A stretch of 62,667 bases of DNA from Actinomycetota bacterium (GTDB lineage Bacteria > Actinomycetota > Actinomycetes > Actinomycetales > Dermatophilaceae). Shown piece by piece: positions 61,044 to 62,667 of the stretch (position 1 is the first letter of the stretch; each line of letters starts with the position of its first letter). The position numbers were made by a program, and so were the translations under genes. The notes beneath the pieces were generated by a model, which made no database searches, had not been told where the DNA came from, and worked only from the letters and a program-made list of their open reading frames with translations. The stretch covers positions 1 through 62,667 of the forward strand of contig JAIUPO010000022.1 in assembly GCA_020160805.1 (NCBI GenBank). Direction: 5' to 3'.

Positions 61044-61379
61044 TCAGTGCTCCGTTCCACCGTCGAGGCGCCGGCCGATGGCGTCGGCGAGCGGGTCGAA
61101 CTGTCGGTTTGCCCACCGGGCGTAGATGAACGTGATCACGAAGGTCGTCACGAACTGACCGAGGCCGAAGATCAGACCGATCGTGATATTGCCGAAAACC
61201 TTGGTGCCCATGAACTTTGGCGCGAAGATCGACAGCAGGACGTAAAGGAAGTACCACGCGAGGAAGAAGGCCGTGGTCGGGAAGACGAAGCTGCGGAACT
61301 TCTTCCGGAGCGTCTGGAACTCTTCGCTCGCCTGGACGGCTTGGTACGCCTCGCTCGTGGTGGTTGGGTTGACGCTCAC
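61044..61379 (-). CDS. DUF485 membrane protein, partner of the acetate permease
   Basis: The 111-residue protein has two membrane helices and the DUF485 pattern: FQTLRKKFRSFVFPTTAFFLAWYFLYVLLSIFAPKFM and GNITIGLIFGLGQFVTTFVITFIYARWANRQFDPLADAI. It is regularly placed directly before actP/mctC and is thought to help the permease. The GTG at 61379 (VSVNPTTTSEAY) is chosen. A GTG or ATG upstream would extend into sequence unlike the family. It ends about where the permease starts. Confidence 0.9.
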   Translation of the reverse strand: MSVNPTTTSEAYQAVQASEEFQTLRKKFRSFVFPTTAFFLAWYFLYVLLSIFAPKFMGTKVFGNITIGLIFGLGQFVTTFVITFIYARWANRQFDPLADAIGRRLDGGTEH

Positions 61380-61560
61380 GCGAATCCACCTTCGTGCTGA
61401 CGCGGCGAGCCCCATTGCCCACCGGCTGTGAACTCACCTTTTATGACGCTCGCCGGTGCGCGCCATCTCGCCGCGCCTCCTCGCGCCGGGCGGGTGAGGT
61501 GATTCGGTGGGCGGGTCCGCCCGCTGCGCTGAGCGGTCGCCCTGGCGCGACGAACGGCGC

Positions 61561-61582
61561 GGCCAGGGGATCCCCCCTGGCC
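61561..61582 (-). terminator. Terminator of the DUF222/HNH gene
   Basis: GGCCAGGGG (61561-61569) and CCCCTGGCC (61574-61582) form a perfect 9-bp stem two bases past the stop of the minus-strand HNH gene. A second GC-rich stem (GGGCGGG with CCGCCC, about 61508-61522) lies further on. No U-tract is seen. The remaining bases to 61380 hold no gene and must include the DUF485-actP promoter. Confidence 0.6.
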
Positions 61583-61584
61583 AG

Positions 61585-62667
61585 TCAGTCGAGTAGTGGG
61601 GGTGCGACGGAGCGGTATGTGTGGCCGGTGGGCGTGGTCACCTCGGTCACGTGGGTATGAGGTCCGGCTGCGTGCTCTGGCTGCGCTTCGAGGAGTTGGG
61701 TGGTGAAGCCGGGGAGTTCTTTGGTGTAGTTGCATCGGGCGCAGAGACCTTGGCCGTTGTGCAGTGAAGTGGGTCCGCCCTCGGCGACTGGTTGGATGTG
61801 GTCGGCGTGGCGGATGGTGGCGTCGCAGTATGGCGTGCGGCACCGGTCGTCGCGCAGGATCAGGGCGGCGCGCAGTCGCGGTGGGAAGAGCCGTGCGGTG
61901 GCGTCGAGGGCGAGGAGGTCGCGGCCGTCCGGGCTGGTGAAGACCCGGGTGAGGAAGACCTGCGCCGGATCAGCTACTCGATTTCTATCCGGATGCCCTG
62001 CGCACGGAGGGGACGAATCGTGTTGGGGTGGCATGGTTCTCGCGGCGCCTGGTGGTTCGCACCCGTGGAGGAGGAGTCGTCTGGCGAGTGCGGCGGGGAG
62101 TATGCCGTGGCCGGGGATCCGGGCGGGTGTCTCGGCGCTCCGCGGCCCACGCCTTGTGGCGGGCGCCGGGATCGGGTGGGCGCTGTCGCTGTCTGATGGG
62201 TGCGCCTGGGTGCCGCCGAACTTTGGGGTCTGGCCGGCCGCGGTGTTCTCGTCGCCCGTCGTGGTCGCCTCAGTGGCGGTGGAGTCGGTGGTCGTTATGT
62301 CGGTGTTGGCGGGTTCGGTCGCGAAGAGGCTTTCGGCGGGCATGACGAGGTTGAGGGCGACGGGGCAGGCTTGGCCGGGGGTCAACCCTGACAGCCAGCG
62401 CAGCGCGGCGTCGGCCATGACCTGGGTGTGGGTCCGCTCAGCGAGCGGGTCAGCGGGAGTCTCACCGTCGTCGGTTTCGTGGTGGCCGGCGACGACGGCG
62501 GTGGCGTGCCGGTGCAAGGCGGCATACGCGCTGACGATCCCGGTCAATGGTCCGAAGATCGACAGGTACGCCATCCCGTCGGGTGCGGGCCGGGTCCACA
62601 CACCCCGTTCCGACATTGCGCGTTCGTGTTTGGCCACGACAGCGGCGGGGTCGAGTTCCGCGGCGTA
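61585..62667 (-). CDS. DUF222 and HNH endonuclease family protein, 5' end beyond the window
   Basis: Some 360 codons are open to the right edge (the visible part begins YAAELDPAAVVAKHERAM). The upstream portion is the end of a DUF222 domain (WTRPAPDGMAYLSIFGPLTGIVSAYAALHRHA). A low-complexity Thr/Ala/Pro linker of about 130 residues follows. Then comes the HNH nuclease CRTPYCDATIRHADHIQPVAEGGPTSLHNGQGLCARCNYTKELPGF. This '13E12-like' family occurs in many copies in Micrococcales and mycobacteria. The cellular role is unknown and mobility has been suggested. The start is not in the window. Confidence 0.9.
   Translation of the reverse strand, partial: YAAELDPAAVVAKHERAMSERGVWTRPAPDGMAYLSIFGPLTGIVSAYAALHRHATAVVAGHHETDDGETPADPLAERTHTQVMADAALRWLSGLTPGQACPVALNLVMPAESLFATEPANTDITTTDSTATEATTTGDENTAAGQTPKFGGTQAHPSDSDSAHPIPAPATRRGPRSAETPARIPGHGILPAALARRLLLHGCEPPGAARTMPPQHDSSPPCAGHPDRNRVADPAQVFLTRVFTSPDGRDLLALDATARLFPPRLRAALILRDDRCRTPYCDATIRHADHIQPVAEGGPTSLHNGQGLCARCNYTKELPGFTTQLLEAQPEHAAGPHTHVTEVTTPTGHTYRSVAPPLLD

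Overview
The window is a high-GC actinobacterial chromosome segment. The best fit is the order Micrococcales, perhaps a Dermatophilaceae or Intrasporangiaceae relative. This rests on F420-dependent glucose-6-phosphate dehydrogenase, a WhiB regulator, a DUF222/HNH nuclease, a wax ester synthase with a PlsC/PlsB operon, and a gene block that follows the Mycobacterium tuberculosis Rv3667-Rv3683 neighbourhood. The family-level placement is inference.

Layout. 1-4 kb: edge of an IS3-type transposase, a MacAB-like adaptor/ATPase/permease operon, then a scar where the 3' end of an aminopeptidase N gene abuts the 3' end of a transposase, with a hairpin element on each side. 4-9.7 kb: fgd, a drug-type ABC-2 exporter, and a DUF429-alarmone synthetase fusion. 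9.8-15.2 kb: a storage-lipid operon (wax ester synthase with a histone-like tail, HAD-PlsC fusion, PlsB). 15.2-22.7 kb: aminotransferase, DUF2975/XRE pair, gpsA, HNH nuclease, ABC-F protein, DedA, DUF1905.

22.8-35.67 kb: a 12.8-kb integrative element in the 3' end of tRNA-Pro(CGG), with att repeats at both ends, a tyrosine integrase and an excisionase. Its cargo is defence-like: an NYN-domain protein, an Mrr-like nuclease, a 1588-residue single-chain Type ISP restriction-modification enzyme with a small partner gene, small zinc-finger proteins, an XRE regulator, and a DUF262-HEPN gene pair.

35.8-54.9 kb: conserved core with metallophosphoesterase, YqeY, a class A PBP with PASTA domain, WhiB, two ArsA-like ATPases, RidA, a NUDIX hydrolase, a metallo-beta-lactamase fold hydrolase, Crp, Nth, a CoA-type NUDIX, NhaA, an AAA ATPase, phenylalanine hydroxylase and acetyl-CoA synthetase. 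55-62.7 kb: a tripartite tricarboxylate transporter with a UspA protein, an AMIN-like secreted protein, acetate permease with its DUF485 partner, and a partial DUF222/HNH gene.

The most unusual signals are non-coding. There are three families of dispersed palindromes: an 86-bp element (one copy sits in frame inside a NUDIX gene), a 46-bp element in three copies, and hairpins with a conserved pyrimidine tail in three copies. In addition the heptamer GGCATAC/GTATGCC is strongly over-represented in host DNA but nearly absent from the integrated element.
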